64,000 nt of DNA, from positions 1,240,001 through 1,304,000 of the forward strand of contig NZ_CP016756.1 of the NCBI RefSeq assembly GCF_001700965.1. The letters are read 5' to 3'. Below the pieces are notes generated by a model. It did no database searches. It was not told the DNA's origin and worked only from the letters and a program-made list of their open reading frames with translations. The position numbers were made by a program, and so were the translations under genes. Every line of letters begins with the position of its first letter. The stretch's first letter is position 1. Positions 25,973-35,613 of this stretch are shown in pieces. The DNA comes from Stenotrophomonas nitritireducens. Lineage in GTDB: Bacteria > Pseudomonadota > Gammaproteobacteria > Xanthomonadales > Xanthomonadaceae.

Positions 25973-28900
25973 TCACTTGGGCTGAGCACCCGATGGGGCG
26001 CTACAGCGCATGGAAGAACCGCGACAGGGACGCGAAGACACCCCGCCCTGTTGCAGGCCGGCTTCATCGCTGTACTTCGGCACATCTGCACCCTGCTGCC
26101 CAAAGCGCACCTGCAAGCCGACGCTGTTGCTGCGCATCGCATTGCGACCCTGCTCGTGGCCCAGCAGCAGCGAGAACATCCAGCCGCTGTCCAGTTGCAG
26201 GTCCATACCTGCCCCCAGCACCAGCGTGTCGTCGTTGTAGCTGCGCATCGCCAGCACGTAGTCCGTGCTCTGCGGGCGCTGCAGGTAGTTCATGGCGACA
26301 TCACCGCGGTTTTCCAGTGCGCTGCGGTACTCGATGCTCCAGTGCGGGCGCCAGTTCAAACGCTCGCGCTTGAACGCCAGACTGCCTTCCAGGCCCACTG
26401 CCAGCGCGCTGTTGTCCACCTTCTGCCGGCCATAGGCCAGGTCATAAATGCCCAGCCCCTGTTCCCGATAGCCATCGAGCGTGGCGCGGTGGCCGTCATA
26501 GCGGCCATAACCGGTGAGGGTCATGCCCGCAGCGTTGCGGTGTTCATAGCCCAGCGTCAGCGAACCGAACCACTGGTCGCCGGTGCGCGATGCCTGCGCG
26601 CTGGCGTTGGCCGGCTCACTCCAGCGGATCAGATCGAAGTCCAGCTGGCCGTTGGCCAGCAGGCCATCCACAAACAGGTGCTCGCCCAGTCGCCACAGGC
26701 CGTAGGCGGCCAACGAACGCTGGTCTGCATCGACCTTGGACGGGGTGCCATCAAAGTCGGTGCCCTGCTTGCCCCAGCTGCCGGCCATGCCAAGCAACAG
26801 GTTTTCACCCACCGCGCGGTCGGCGCCCAGCGTGATACCACCGGTGTTGAAGTCGAAACCACCACCAGTGCGGCCATTGCGACCAACCTTGCCGAAGGTC
26901 GCCGTGCCAGCCAGCCACAGCCCCCAGCCCTCGGGCAGGGCCGGCAACGCGGCCTCGGCCACACGGCCTACCGGCACCGACAGCCCTGGGATGCTCTGGC
27001 TGCCGGCATAGGCCAGCGCGAAGTTGACGTTGTTGGCGTTGCGGCCACTGCGCACCTGGCGCAGACGGTCACGGATGTTGGCGCCCTGCACCTGCGCAAA
27101 GCGCACGCTGGCATCGACCTGCGCCTGGATGCCACCGCTGACCTGTGCATCCAGCGTGGGGTCGGGGCGGGGGCTGACCACCAACGTCAGCGTCACCGCG
27201 CCGGTGAGGTGGTTGCTGGTCGCCGCCTGAGTGGCGGTCAGCGTGGCGCTGCCTTCGCCGACCAGAGTGACGGTACGACCGTTGACCGTGGCCACCGCCG
27301 GGTTGCTGCTGGTAAAAGTGAACGCACCGGCGCTGTTGCTCTGCGGCAGCGGCAGCTCGAAATCGGCCTCGCCGTATACCTTCTGCAGGTCGCCGATCCA
27401 GCTCAGGGTCGGCGCGGCCAGCAGTTCCTGCGCGCTGTCCGACGCACCTTCGCCGGCCAGGTTATAGGCCGCCACGGTGAACACATAGGTCACGCCCTCG
27501 GCCAGCCCCTGCACCAGGATCGGCGAGCCGCTGCCGGTGGCCGTGACCACGCCCGGTGTGCCGGCCGCACGCAGGCTCATCGCGCGGATGGCCGGCGCCG
27601 CCGTACCCTGCGGCGTGGCGGTGACGCGGTAGCCGTCGATGGTCGCGCCGCCGCTGAACGTCGGCGGCGTGAACGCCACACTGACCCGCCCAGATCCCTG
27701 CCGCGTCAGCGTCTGGATCGCGGGCACGCCTGGCGGCACCGCTTCGATCCGGAACGTACGCGAGGCCGAGGCCGGGCGATGGCTGGCATCGCCGGCCTGC
27801 TCAACAACCAAGGTGCAATCACCTGCCAGCACAAAGGCCAGCTGGCCATCGGCCGTGACCGTACACACCACCGGCGTCTGCGAACTGAACGTCAACGGCA
27901 AGCCGGAGTCGGCGCGGGCGGACAACACCGGCACCTTGTCGAAAGGCTGCGTGCCCACCGCATCGAAGCTCACTTCCTGCAACACCTGCGGCACCACCGG
28001 AGCCGACGGCGCCGACGACGTGCTGTTGCCGGCCTGGCCGGTGGCGCTGACCGTGAAGGTGTAGCTCACCCCATCGGTCAGACCGGTCACCTTGATCGGC
28101 GAACTCGTGCCGCTGGCGGTGACGCCGCCCGGCTGCGCGGTCACAACGTAGGTGATGGTTTCGCCGGTGGCGGCCGAGGGCGTGAAGGCAACTTCCACCT
28201 CGCCCGAACCGACCACGGTCACGGTACCCAACACCGGCGTCGCCGGCACCGCCGCGGTCACGTTGAACGTCTGCGACAGTGATGCCGCCTGGTGGCTGGC
28301 ATCACCGTCCTGATGGACCGTTACCGTGCAAGTGCCGACACTGGTGAAGCTCAACAGACCATCCGCGGTGACCGCGCACACTGCCGGCGTCGACGCGACA
28401 AAGCGCAGCGGCAGCCCGGAATCCACCGAGGCCACCAGCGTCGGCGTGGTGCCGAAGTCTTGCGCGCCGGGATTGGCGAAAGTGATGACCTGCGTTACTG
28501 CCGGGGTGACCGCGTTGGAGGCTGCCGATGCCGGGCCCGGCCCCACGCTGTTGCTGGCGGTCACGCTGAAGGTGTAACTGGTCCCCGTGCCCAACCCACT
28601 GATGGTGACGGGCGAACTGCTGCCGGTGAACGGCCCACCCGGCACAGCCGGGCTGGGCGTAACGGTGTAGCTGAGTGCCGCATCGCCGCCGTTGAAGACC
28701 GGCGCGGTGAAAGACACCGCTACCTGTGCCGCGCCAGTCACCGCGGCCGTGCCGATGGTCGGCGCGCCCGGAATCACCGCATCGATGGCAAAGCTGCGGC
28801 TGACCTGGGTCGCGGCCAGATAGCTGCCGTTGCCGGCCTGGTCGGCGTTGATGGTGCAGGTGCCGACAGTGATGAAGGTCAGCACGCCACCACTGGTGAT

Positions 28901-31900
28901 CGTGCACACCCCGGTTGTGGACGAGGTGAGCTTCGGAGTCAGCCCCGAATCGGAGCTCGCGCTCAGCGTCGGCGTGGTGCCGAAGTCCTGCGCCCCGGGG
29001 TTGCTGAAGGTGATCGTCTGGGTCGCTGCCGGGGTGACGCTGTTGGAGGCGTTCGAGGTAGACCCGGTGCCGGCGCTGTTGTCGGCTGTCACCGTGAACG
29101 TGTACGGCTGCCCATTGGTCAGGCCGGTGACCACGATCGGCGACCCGACACCGTAGACCGACGCCACGTGCGCCGGGCTCACGGTCACCGTGTAGCCGCT
29201 GATGGTGGTGCCGCCGGTATTGGTCGGTGCCGCAAAGGCGATGCTGGCTTGGGTGTCACCGGCCGTGGCGACCACGGCGGTCGGCGCGCCGGGAATGATC
29301 GTGTTAACGGTGAACGACTGGATGACCTGGGGCGCGGCCAGATAGCTCGAATTGCCGGCCTGGTCGGCCAGGATGGTGCAGGTGCCCGTGGTCACGAAAC
29401 CCAACACGCCCTGGGACGTGACCGTGCACACCCCGGTCGTGGACGAAGTGAAGCTCACATCCAGCCCGGACGTGGCCGATGCACCGCCGTTGAGGATGCG
29501 CAGGTCGGGCGTGGTACCGAAGGTCTGCGACCCCGGATTGGCGAAGGTGATGGTCTGCGGCGCCGCCGGGGTGACCGCGTTGGACGCGGTCGAGGCCGCG
29601 CTGATGCCCGCCGAACTGGTCGCGGTGACGGTGAAGGTGTAGTTCACCCCGTTGGTCAGGCCGGTAACGATGACTGGCGAGCTGGAGCCGGTGCCGGTGG
29701 CACCGCCCGGATTGGCAGTGACGGTGTAGCCGTTGGGGCTGATGGCCGCCCCCCCGGTGGAGGTCGGCGCGGAGAAGGTCACCATGGCCTCGGTGTCCCC
29801 GGCCGTGGCGGTGCCGATGGTCGGCGCATCGGGGGCGATGGCGCTGACGGTGAAGCTTTGGATGACCGTGGGGGCGGCATTGGTGAAACCGTTGCCGGCC
29901 TGGTCGGCGTCGATGCTGCAGGTGCCGGCGGTGACGAAAGTCAGCTCGCCCGCGGAGCTGACCATGCACACGCCGGTGGTCGACGAGGAGAACGTCACCG
30001 GCAGAGATGAGCTGGAGCTGGCCGACAGCGTGGGCGTGGTGCCGAAGTTCTTCGTACCCGGATTGGCGAAGGTGATGACCTGGTTGGCTTTGGGGGTGAC
30101 GGCGTTGGAGGCCCCAGAGGCGCTGCCGGTACCAATGCTGTTGGTCGCAGTCACGCTGAAGGTATAGGCGGTGCCGTTGCTGAGGCCGGTAATGGTGGCG
30201 GTGCACGCCGCCGGCCCGGCGCAACTGCCGGTGGCGCCGCCGGGGCTGGCGGTGGCGGTATAGAGGGTGATGGCCGAGCCGCCGTTGCTGCCCGGCGCGG
30301 TGAAGGTCACCGTGGCCTGGCTCTCGCCAGCCGTCGCCGTGCCGATGGTCGGCGCATCCGGCACGACAGGAATCGCCACGGTATGGACTGCGCCGGAGGT
30401 AAACGCGGCCACGCCGGTGTTGCCGACCGAGTCGGCAATGTTGGTGGAAGCCTTGAGCTCAAGCCTGAGCGTGCCGTTGCCACTAATCGAGCCGACGGTG
30501 ACGTTGTACACCGTGCCGCTCTCGGCCGACACGCTGTTGACGATGCCGGATGCGGTACTGGTAGCCGACGGGGTGAAGTCATCTACGGAGACGCCGCTCA
30601 CCGGCTCGCTGAAGGTCACCGTGAAGGCCATCGAGCTGTCGGTGCTGGCGGGCGCACCACTGATCACGATGCTGGCGACACTGGGGACCACGCCGTCGAT
30701 GACGAGGCTCTTGTTCGCGCCCAGCGAATTGGTCGCGCGGGGCGAAGGCAAGGTCAAAGCGGCGTTATTCCCCGCCGCATCCTTGATGGTGCCCCCGCCC
30801 AATGCCAGAGAGTTAGTTGCGACATAATCCAGGTCATTGGAGTTGTCACCCGCCTGAACGGCATAGCTGAATGTCAGCGTAGAAGTACCACTACCGCTTG
30901 CATAGTTGATTGCCCGGTCAGATGCACCCGTCTCCAACGTTAACTGGGGCGTACCGGTCACGATTACAGCTTCGCTGAAGTTGACTTGGATACTGATTAC
31001 ATCATCAACCTTATAAGCTCCATTTGCTGTGCTGGAATTTACCGATGTTACTGTGGGCACCACACCATCAACAACCAAGGCCTTATTATTACCCAACGAA
31101 TTGGGCGCACCGGGGCTGGCCAGCGTGAGGATGGCATTATTGCCAGCCGCATCACGGATGGTGCTACCGCTCAAAGCCAAGGCAGTAGTGGAGATGTAAT
31201 CCAGATCGGCAGTTGCATCACCCGCCTGCACAGTATAAGTAAAGGTCAATGAGCTACTACCAGTGCCACTGACATAGTTAACAGTTCTATCGGTAGCGCC
31301 AGTTTCCAGCGTTAATTGCGGTGTACCACCTGCCACAATTACGTTTTCACTGAAATTCACCTGAATGCTGATGGGAGAACCCACTTTATAGGTGCCGTTT
31401 TGTGTACTGGAGTTGACAGAGGTTACTGTGGGCGGTGTAATATCAGGTATAACGGCAGGTTCAAAATCCAAATTATCTATTGCGACGACTGCATCTGCGC
31501 CCGTAAAGCGGATTTCATCGATATATTGCCAATCTGCATTAAAGGTCAGGGTGCCGCCGTTATACCCGCCACCCATTCTTGTATAAGTCACAGACCCTGA
31601 TGCATCCGAAACACCGGCATTAATGGTATCTGATGCAACAGGAGTGTTATCTCGGTAGCCTGTCACTGTCAGGTTTGTGCTGGTTCCATACAAGCCTGTA
31701 TCAACCTCCATGGACACTATACGAAACTTGGAACCATCAGCCGACCTGATCCTCGCATCCAAGGCTCCAAGTTGAATGGCACAAAATTCATCGCAGTTGA
31801 ACATGACACCATTGTCACCACCACCCTCCGCAATACCAAAATTTACATCTGTGAATAGAGTCATGCCCCCAGCGCCAGGGGACAGCAGCCTATAAGTAAC

Positions 31901-32098
31901 ACCATCTATCGTGTCGCCAGAAGGAGTCATGATCCGCGGCACCTTTGCATCAAAATTTTGATCCAAGGGGGTGGCAGCAAGCGCACTGAATGACAGCAAC
32001 GCCATCAGGCCGCCCGACAGCAACCGCCGCGCATAACGTCGGTAACTCGAAGAACGCTTTTCGGTCGCGTCAATTGGTTTGCGGGAAGTGCGCAGCAT
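25973..32098 (-). CDS. Giant FN3/Ig-like modular autotransporter
   Basis: A 2041-residue protein. The signal peptide is at about residues 20-42 (LLSGGLMALLSFSALA). An anchor-like N-terminal domain comes next (about 43-225), then two tandem adhesion-type repeats of about 115 residues (PTVTSVNSST...VDGVVPTV) and a third Ig-like domain (VVPSVASIVISGAP). Six alternating pairs of an FN3 domain (PDAPTIGTATAG type) and an Ig-like domain (ITFANPG.FGTTPTLSAS type) follow. Ig-like copies 1-5 each carry a Cys pair about 20 residues apart (GVC...GTC); copy 6 has none. The C-terminal about 300 residues form an autotransporter beta barrel (GWGLWLAGTATFGKVGR to VGLQVRF). About 42 residues follow the terminal Phe, which is unusual. 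It is probably a surface adhesin. The N-terminal 1.2 kb is visibly more AT-rich than the rest. Confidence 0.9.
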   Translation of the reverse strand: MLRTSRKPIDATEKRSSSYRRYARRLLSGGLMALLSFSALAATPLDQNFDAKVPRIMTPSGDTIDGVTYRLLSPGAGGMTLFTDVNFGIAEGGGDNGVMFNCDEFCAIQLGALDARIRSADGSKFRIVSMEVDTGLYGTSTNLTVTGYRDNTPVASDTINAGVSDASGSVTYTRMGGGYNGGTLTFNADWQYIDEIRFTGADAVVAIDNLDFEPAVIPDITPPTVTSVNSSTQNGTYKVGSPISIQVNFSENVIVAGGTPQLTLETGATDRTVNYVSGTGSSSLTFTYTVQAGDATADLDYISTTALALSGSTIRDAAGNNAILTLASPGAPNSLGNNKALVVDGVVPTVTSVNSSTANGAYKVDDVISIQVNFSEAVIVTGTPQLTLETGASDRAINYASGSGTSTLTFSYAVQAGDNSNDLDYVATNSLALGGGTIKDAAGNNAALTLPSPRATNSLGANKSLVIDGVVPSVASIVISGAPASTDSSMAFTVTFSEPVSGVSVDDFTPSATSTASGIVNSVSAESGTVYNVTVGSISGNGTLRLELKASTNIADSVGNTGVAAFTSGAVHTVAIPVVPDAPTIGTATAGESQATVTFTAPGSNGGSAITLYTATASPGGATGSCAGPAACTATITGLSNGTAYTFSVTATNSIGTGSASGASNAVTPKANQVITFANPGTKNFGTTPTLSASSSSSLPVTFSSSTTGVCMVSSAGELTFVTAGTCSIDADQAGNGFTNAAPTVIQSFTVSAIAPDAPTIGTATAGDTEAMVTFSAPTSTGGAAISPNGYTVTANPGGATGTGSSSPVIVTGLTNGVNYTFTVTATSSAGISAASTASNAVTPAAPQTITFANPGSQTFGTTPDLRILNGGASATSGLDVSFTSSTTGVCTVTSQGVLGFVTTGTCTILADQAGNSSYLAAPQVIQSFTVNTIIPGAPTAVVATAGDTQASIAFAAPTNTGGTTISGYTVTVSPAHVASVYGVGSPIVVTGLTNGQPYTFTVTADNSAGTGSTSNASNSVTPAATQTITFSNPGAQDFGTTPTLSASSDSGLTPKLTSSTTGVCTITSGGVLTFITVGTCTINADQAGNGSYLAATQVSRSFAIDAVIPGAPTIGTAAVTGAAQVAVSFTAPVFNGGDAALSYTVTPSPAVPGGPFTGSSSPVTISGLGTGTSYTFSVTASNSVGPGPASAASNAVTPAVTQVITFANPGAQDFGTTPTLVASVDSGLPLRFVASTPAVCAVTADGLLSFTSVGTCTVTVHQDGDASHQAASLSQTFNVTAAVPATPVLGTVTVVGSGEVEVAFTPSAATGETITYVVTAQPGGVTASGTSSPIKVTGLTDGVSYTFTVSATGQAGNSTSSAPSAPVVPQVLQEVSFDAVGTQPFDKVPVLSARADSGLPLTFSSQTPVVCTVTADGQLAFVLAGDCTLVVEQAGDASHRPASASRTFRIEAVPPGVPAIQTLTRQGSGRVSVAFTPPTFSGGATIDGYRVTATPQGTAAPAIRAMSLRAAGTPGVVTATGSGSPILVQGLAEGVTYVFTVAAYNLAGEGASDSAQELLAAPTLSWIGDLQKVYGEADFELPLPQSNSAGAFTFTSSNPAVATVNGRTVTLVGEGSATLTATQAATSNHLTGAVTLTLVVSPRPDPTLDAQVSGGIQAQVDASVRFAQVQGANIRDRLRQVRSGRNANNVNFALAYAGSQSIPGLSVPVGRVAEAALPALPEGWGLWLAGTATFGKVGRNGRTGGGFDFNTGGITLGADRAVGENLLLGMAGSWGKQGTDFDGTPSKVDADQRSLAAYGLWRLGEHLFVDGLLANGQLDFDLIRWSEPANASAQASRTGDQWFGSLTLGYEHRNAAGMTLTGYGRYDGHRATLDGYREQGLGIYDLAYGRQKVDNSALAVGLEGSLAFKRERLNWRPHWSIEYRSALENRGDVAMNYLQRPQSTDYVLAMRSYNDDTLVLGAGMDLQLDSGWMFSLLLGHEQGRNAMRSNSVGLQVRFGQQGADVPKYSDEAGLQQGGVSSRPCRGSSMRCSAPSGAQPK

Positions 32099-32336
32099 GA
32101 GGTATCACCGTAAATGGTTTGCTTTCAACAAAAGGCAGCACGCATCCCCTGCGCACCGGTTGACGTAGGTCCCGCATTTCGAAACTGTTTGAATCTGACC
32201 GCGCGAAGGGTTGGCGCCTTCACCTGGAATCCCTGGCGATAACGCAATCCACCGCCGGTCGCGTAAGCCGCGCTGCCCGGTGATATCTGGCCGGCCAAGG
32301 CTTCGCGCACACGGCGACGTGGACGTCCGCGCACCA

Positions 32337-32666
32337 CTACGCTTGCCGCACCCCCAGACATCCGTTTTCCCCTTGGCTGCTTGCCCGCGAACATGGCCGG
32401 AATACCCCGGCATACGCCCCTTTCGTCGCCTGTATCCACTGGCCTGCGCTGTATTTGATGCTCACATCGCCCTGGCCGAAGACATTCGAGCCGTGGTAGG
32501 CACCTTCGTAGAAGCCGGACGAATTGAAGTTGATCGTCACACCGGAGGAGATTGGAGCGGCAGACGCGCCGGCCGGATATGCCAGAGCAGCGGCCATCGC
32601 CCAGGGCACCAGGCGCAGCGCACGGGATACCTTCCCGAGCAGGTAACGAGTAAAAGTGGCTGGCAT
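32337..32666 (-). pseudogene. Signal-peptide-bearing remnant upstream of the autotransporter
   Basis: A 109-residue frame starting MPATFTRYLLGK, with a convincing signal peptide (LRLVPWAMAAALAYPAGASA) and a mature start APISSGVTINFNSSGFYEGA. After about residue 85 it loses protein-like character (RASSQGENGCLGVRQA) and stops. A neighbouring frame continues in a protein-like way for a short stretch (GSAAYATGG). It most likely represents the frameshifted, truncated N-terminus of an exported protein. It could also be a genuine small secreted protein. Confidence 0.4.
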
Positions 32667-33169
32667 ATCGGTCCCCTGTAACTTGCATAAAGGAACAGCC
32701 CGCACACCAGCGGCCCGCCCACGAATGAATCCTTCAATTAACTAACCGCAGAAAGCGGCCGAATCCAATCACGCAGATCTTCATCAGGCCGATTCGCCGC
32801 CAACTGCCGTACCCGGGGGCGTGGCGATTCGTGGGTTGCTTTGGGTTATCGGCAGGCCCGGCACGGCCTTGAGCCATGCGCCCGCCGAGGCCGGAAACGC
32901 GAAAGGCCGCCCGTTGCGTGGCGGCCCTTGGTCAGCAGCGGTGTTGAGGTGGTCTAACCGTTTCAGGGCGCCGCCTTGGCGTTCGGCGGACGAAGGAGTC
33001 GAACTTGCGGCGCTGGATTAGCTGGTCAGCTACTGCAAGCGGCCGACGCCGGGGCCGGGCACGGTGAGCAGGTCGAAATCCTCGCCGGCCAGGATCAGCG
33101 CGCCAGCCACCTGTCAGGTCGCGAGGTCAGGACCATGTTCTGGTCCTGCTCGCCAGCGCAAAACCGGGG
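32667..33169. other. Decayed intergenic region
   Basis: About 500 bp without an intact gene. On the minus strand 33028-33100 reads GALILAGEDFDLLTVPGPGV and then stops, which looks like the tail of a lost protein. A stem GGCCGCC...GGCGGCC (about 32908-32933) resembles a terminator. No promoter or repeat of the window's families is evident. Confidence 0.45.
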
Positions 33170-34396
33170 TCAGCGCGACGCCATATACGCCGCAATCGCT
33201 TCACGCACGCGCTTGATGCCTTCTGCGAGTTCTTCATCGCTGATGTTCAGCGCCGGCACGAAGCGCAGAACGCTGGTACCGGCCTGCAGGATCAGCACCT
33301 GCTTTTCGGCAGCCAGATCCAGCAGCACGCCGATGTCAGCCACGTACTCGGGCTTGAGCACTGCGCCCAGCATCAGGCCCATGCCACGCACCTGCTCGAA
33401 CACGCCGAACTCTTCGCCGATGGCTTCCAGCCCGGCTTTCAGCGCAGCCGACTGACGCACGACATTTGCCTTGATTTCATCGGAGGCCAGCTTGCGCAGC
33501 GCCACGCGGGCCACCGCTGCCGCCAGTGGGTTGCCGCCGAAGGTGCTGCCGTGCGCGCCAACGCCCATGATGTCGGCCACCTTGGGGCCGGCCAGCATCG
33601 CGCCGATCGGGAAACCGCCACCCAGCGCCTTGGCCAGGGTGACGATGTCCGGGGTCACGCCCCAATGCCAATGCGCGAAAAGCTCGCCGGTACGGCCCAT
33701 GCCGACCTGGATTTCATCCAGCACCAGCAGCGCGTCGTGCTGGTCGCACAGCTCGCGGGCACGGCGCATGAACTCGGCCGAGGCCGGCATCACTCCGCCC
33801 TCGCCCTGCACCGGCTCGAACATCACCGCCGCCACGTCGCCGCCGGCCATCGCTTCTTCAAGCTGGGCCACGTCGTTGAAATCGACATAGCGGAAGCCAC
33901 CGGGCAGGGGCTCGTAGCCTTCCTGGTACTTGGGCTGGGCAGTGGCGGTCACCGTGGCCAGGGTGCGGCCGTGGAAGCTGCCACGGAAGGTAACGATGAA
34001 ACGCTTGTCCGGGCCGCGGTCCTGCGCACTGGCCCACTTGCGCACCAGCTTGATCGCCACTTCATTGGCTTCGGCGCCGGAGTTGCACAGGAATACACGC
34101 TTGGCAAAACGCGAGGCGTCCACCAGTTCCTGCGCCAGGTGCAGCGGCGGCTCGCTGTAGAACATGTTGCTGGTATGCCACAGCTTGTTGGCCTGCTCGA
34201 ACAACGCGGCCTTCAGGTCCGGGTTGTTGTGGCCCAGGCTGCACACGGCGATGCCGGCGGCCAGGTCGATGAACTCACGGCCCTGCGTGTCCCACAGTCG
34301 CGCGCCCTGGCCTCGCTCCAGCACCAGCTGGCGCGGGCGGTAGACCGGCAGGTAGTAATTGGACAGGGACAACAGCGGCTCGACGACAGCGGTCAT
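33170..34396 (-). CDS. argD: Acetylornithine aminotransferase
   Basis: A 408-residue class III PLP aminotransferase of arginine synthesis (it may also act in ornithine or succinylornithine turnover). It has HTSNMFYSEPPLHLAQELV, the CNSGAEANEVAIKLVR cofactor loop, LVLDEIQVGMGRTG and the PLP lysine in LAKALGGGFPIGAM. The start MTAVVEPLLSLSNYYLPVY gives the usual xanthomonad length; upstream Mets at 34429 and 34540 are less likely. No other arg gene is nearby, so it is separate from the main arginine cluster. Divergent from the channel gene. Confidence 0.92.
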   Translation of the reverse strand: MTAVVEPLLSLSNYYLPVYRPRQLVLERGQGARLWDTQGREFIDLAAGIAVCSLGHNNPDLKAALFEQANKLWHTSNMFYSEPPLHLAQELVDASRFAKRVFLCNSGAEANEVAIKLVRKWASAQDRGPDKRFIVTFRGSFHGRTLATVTATAQPKYQEGYEPLPGGFRYVDFNDVAQLEEAMAGGDVAAVMFEPVQGEGGVMPASAEFMRRARELCDQHDALLVLDEIQVGMGRTGELFAHWHWGVTPDIVTLAKALGGGFPIGAMLAGPKVADIMGVGAHGSTFGGNPLAAAVARVALRKLASDEIKANVVRQSAALKAGLEAIGEEFGVFEQVRGMGLMLGAVLKPEYVADIGVLLDLAAEKQVLILQAGTSVLRFVPALNISDEELAEGIKRVREAIAAYMASR

Positions 34397-34466
34397 GGCG
34401 TTCCAGATCAGTGGGTGTGAATTGTCCATTGTCCTCCATTCCACGGGCCTGCGGCACAATGGGCGC

Positions 34467-35330
34467 ATGCGACTGTTCTCTGCCCCCCAACTGAACCCGG
34501 CCAGCGACAGCGGTTGGCGCCGCCGATGGTTCGACATCATTCACCGTACCGATACCCCGCCCTCGCGCCGTTTCGACCTGCTGCTGGTCTGGGCCATTCT
34601 GGCCAGCGTGCTGGTGGTGATGTTCGACAGCGTGCAGCGCATCCATGTGGCTTGGGCCACGGGCTTCTACATCGTCGAATGGGGTTTCACCCTGCTGTTC
34701 ACCGCCGAGTACGTACTGCGCCTGCTGGTGGTGCGGCGGCCACTGCGTTATGCGTTCAGCATCTGGGGCATCATCGACCTGCTGGCGATCCTGCCGTCCT
34801 ATATCTCCTTCTTCATCCCCGGCACGCAGAGCCTGCTGGTGGTGCGTGTGCTGCGCCTGCTGCGGGTATTCCGCATCCTCAAGCTGACCCGCTATATCGA
34901 GGAGAGCGGCGTGCTGATGGCGGCGCTGTGGCGCAGCCGTCGCAAGATCCTGCTGTTCCTGTCGATGGTGGTCACCATCGCGATCATCGCCGGCGCCCTG
35001 ATGTACGTCATCGAAGGCCCGCAATACGGTTTCAGCAACATCCCGACCAGCATGTACTGGGCGGTGGTGACGATGGCTACGGTCGGCTTTGGCGACATCG
35101 TCCCGCATACCACGCTGGGCCGCTTCATCACCTCGGCGCTGATCCTGATCGGCTACAGCATCCTGGCCGTGCCCACCGGCATCTATACCGCCGAGCTGGC
35201 CGGCAACATGCTGCGCGAAAGCCGCCACGACAACCGCGGCTGCACGGTCTGCGGGCATGAGGGACATGAGTTCAAGGCGAAGTACTGCAACCGCTGCGGG
35301 CATGAATTGCCGGAGCATATCGAGCATTGA
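34467..35330 (+). CDS. Voltage-gated K+ channel with C-terminal zinc ribbon
   Basis: A 287-residue six-helix channel subunit. S1 to S3 occupy about 35-130. S4 is RVLRLLRVFRILKLTRY, with Arg/Lys every third residue, so voltage sensing is plausible. The pore loop has TVGFGDIVPHT, a K+ filter with Phe in place of the common Tyr. After S6 (YSILAVPTGIYTAEL) the cytoplasmic tail ends in CTVCGHEG...YCNRCGHELPEH, two CxxCG knuckles forming a zinc ribbon. The start MRLFSAPQLN is 70 nt from argD's start on the opposite strand, so a shared divergent promoter region is likely. Confidence 0.9.
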   Translation: MRLFSAPQLNPASDSGWRRRWFDIIHRTDTPPSRRFDLLLVWAILASVLVVMFDSVQRIHVAWATGFYIVEWGFTLLFTAEYVLRLLVVRRPLRYAFSIWGIIDLLAILPSYISFFIPGTQSLLVVRVLRLLRVFRILKLTRYIEESGVLMAALWRSRRKILLFLSMVVTIAIIAGALMYVIEGPQYGFSNIPTSMYWAVVTMATVGFGDIVPHTTLGRFITSALILIGYSILAVPTGIYTAELAGNMLRESRHDNRGCTVCGHEGHEFKAKYCNRCGHELPEHIEH

Positions 35331-35613
35331 GCCGCTCCGCGCAGGCTGTAGGAGCGGCGTAAGCCGCGAAGCTGGTGATGCAGGAAAGGCCCTGAAAGCC
35401 AACCCCTCCCCAGCCCTCCCCTACGCCTACGGCGCAAGGGAGGGAGCGTGGTGCCGAGCCATGCTCGGCAGAGTTATTCCCGGTAAAGCCCCAGCGTAAA
35501 GCCCCAGCGTAGTGCCGAGCCATGCTCGGCAGGGGCATTACCAGTAAAACCCTTGCCGAGCATGGCTCGGCACTACCGCCCCCCTTGCGCGTTCGGCGCA
35601 AGGGGCGAGGCAA
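35331..35613. repeat. REP, CCCTCCC and SMAG cluster
   Basis: Holds one REP (35346-35372), a CCCTCCCCTACGCC/GGCGCAAGGGAGGG dyad (about 35415-35445), three SMAG palindromes (about 35450-35476, 35509-35536 and 35550-35577, the last inverted) and a GCGCAAGGGGC dyad (about 35582-35608). No gene is supported. Confidence 0.85.

Noticed and set aside
26051..30010. Long plus-strand frames (743 and 572 codons) antisense to the autotransporter
   Set aside because: They are explained by the periodic GC-rich FN3/Ig repeats on the minus strand and have no start or ribosome site support.
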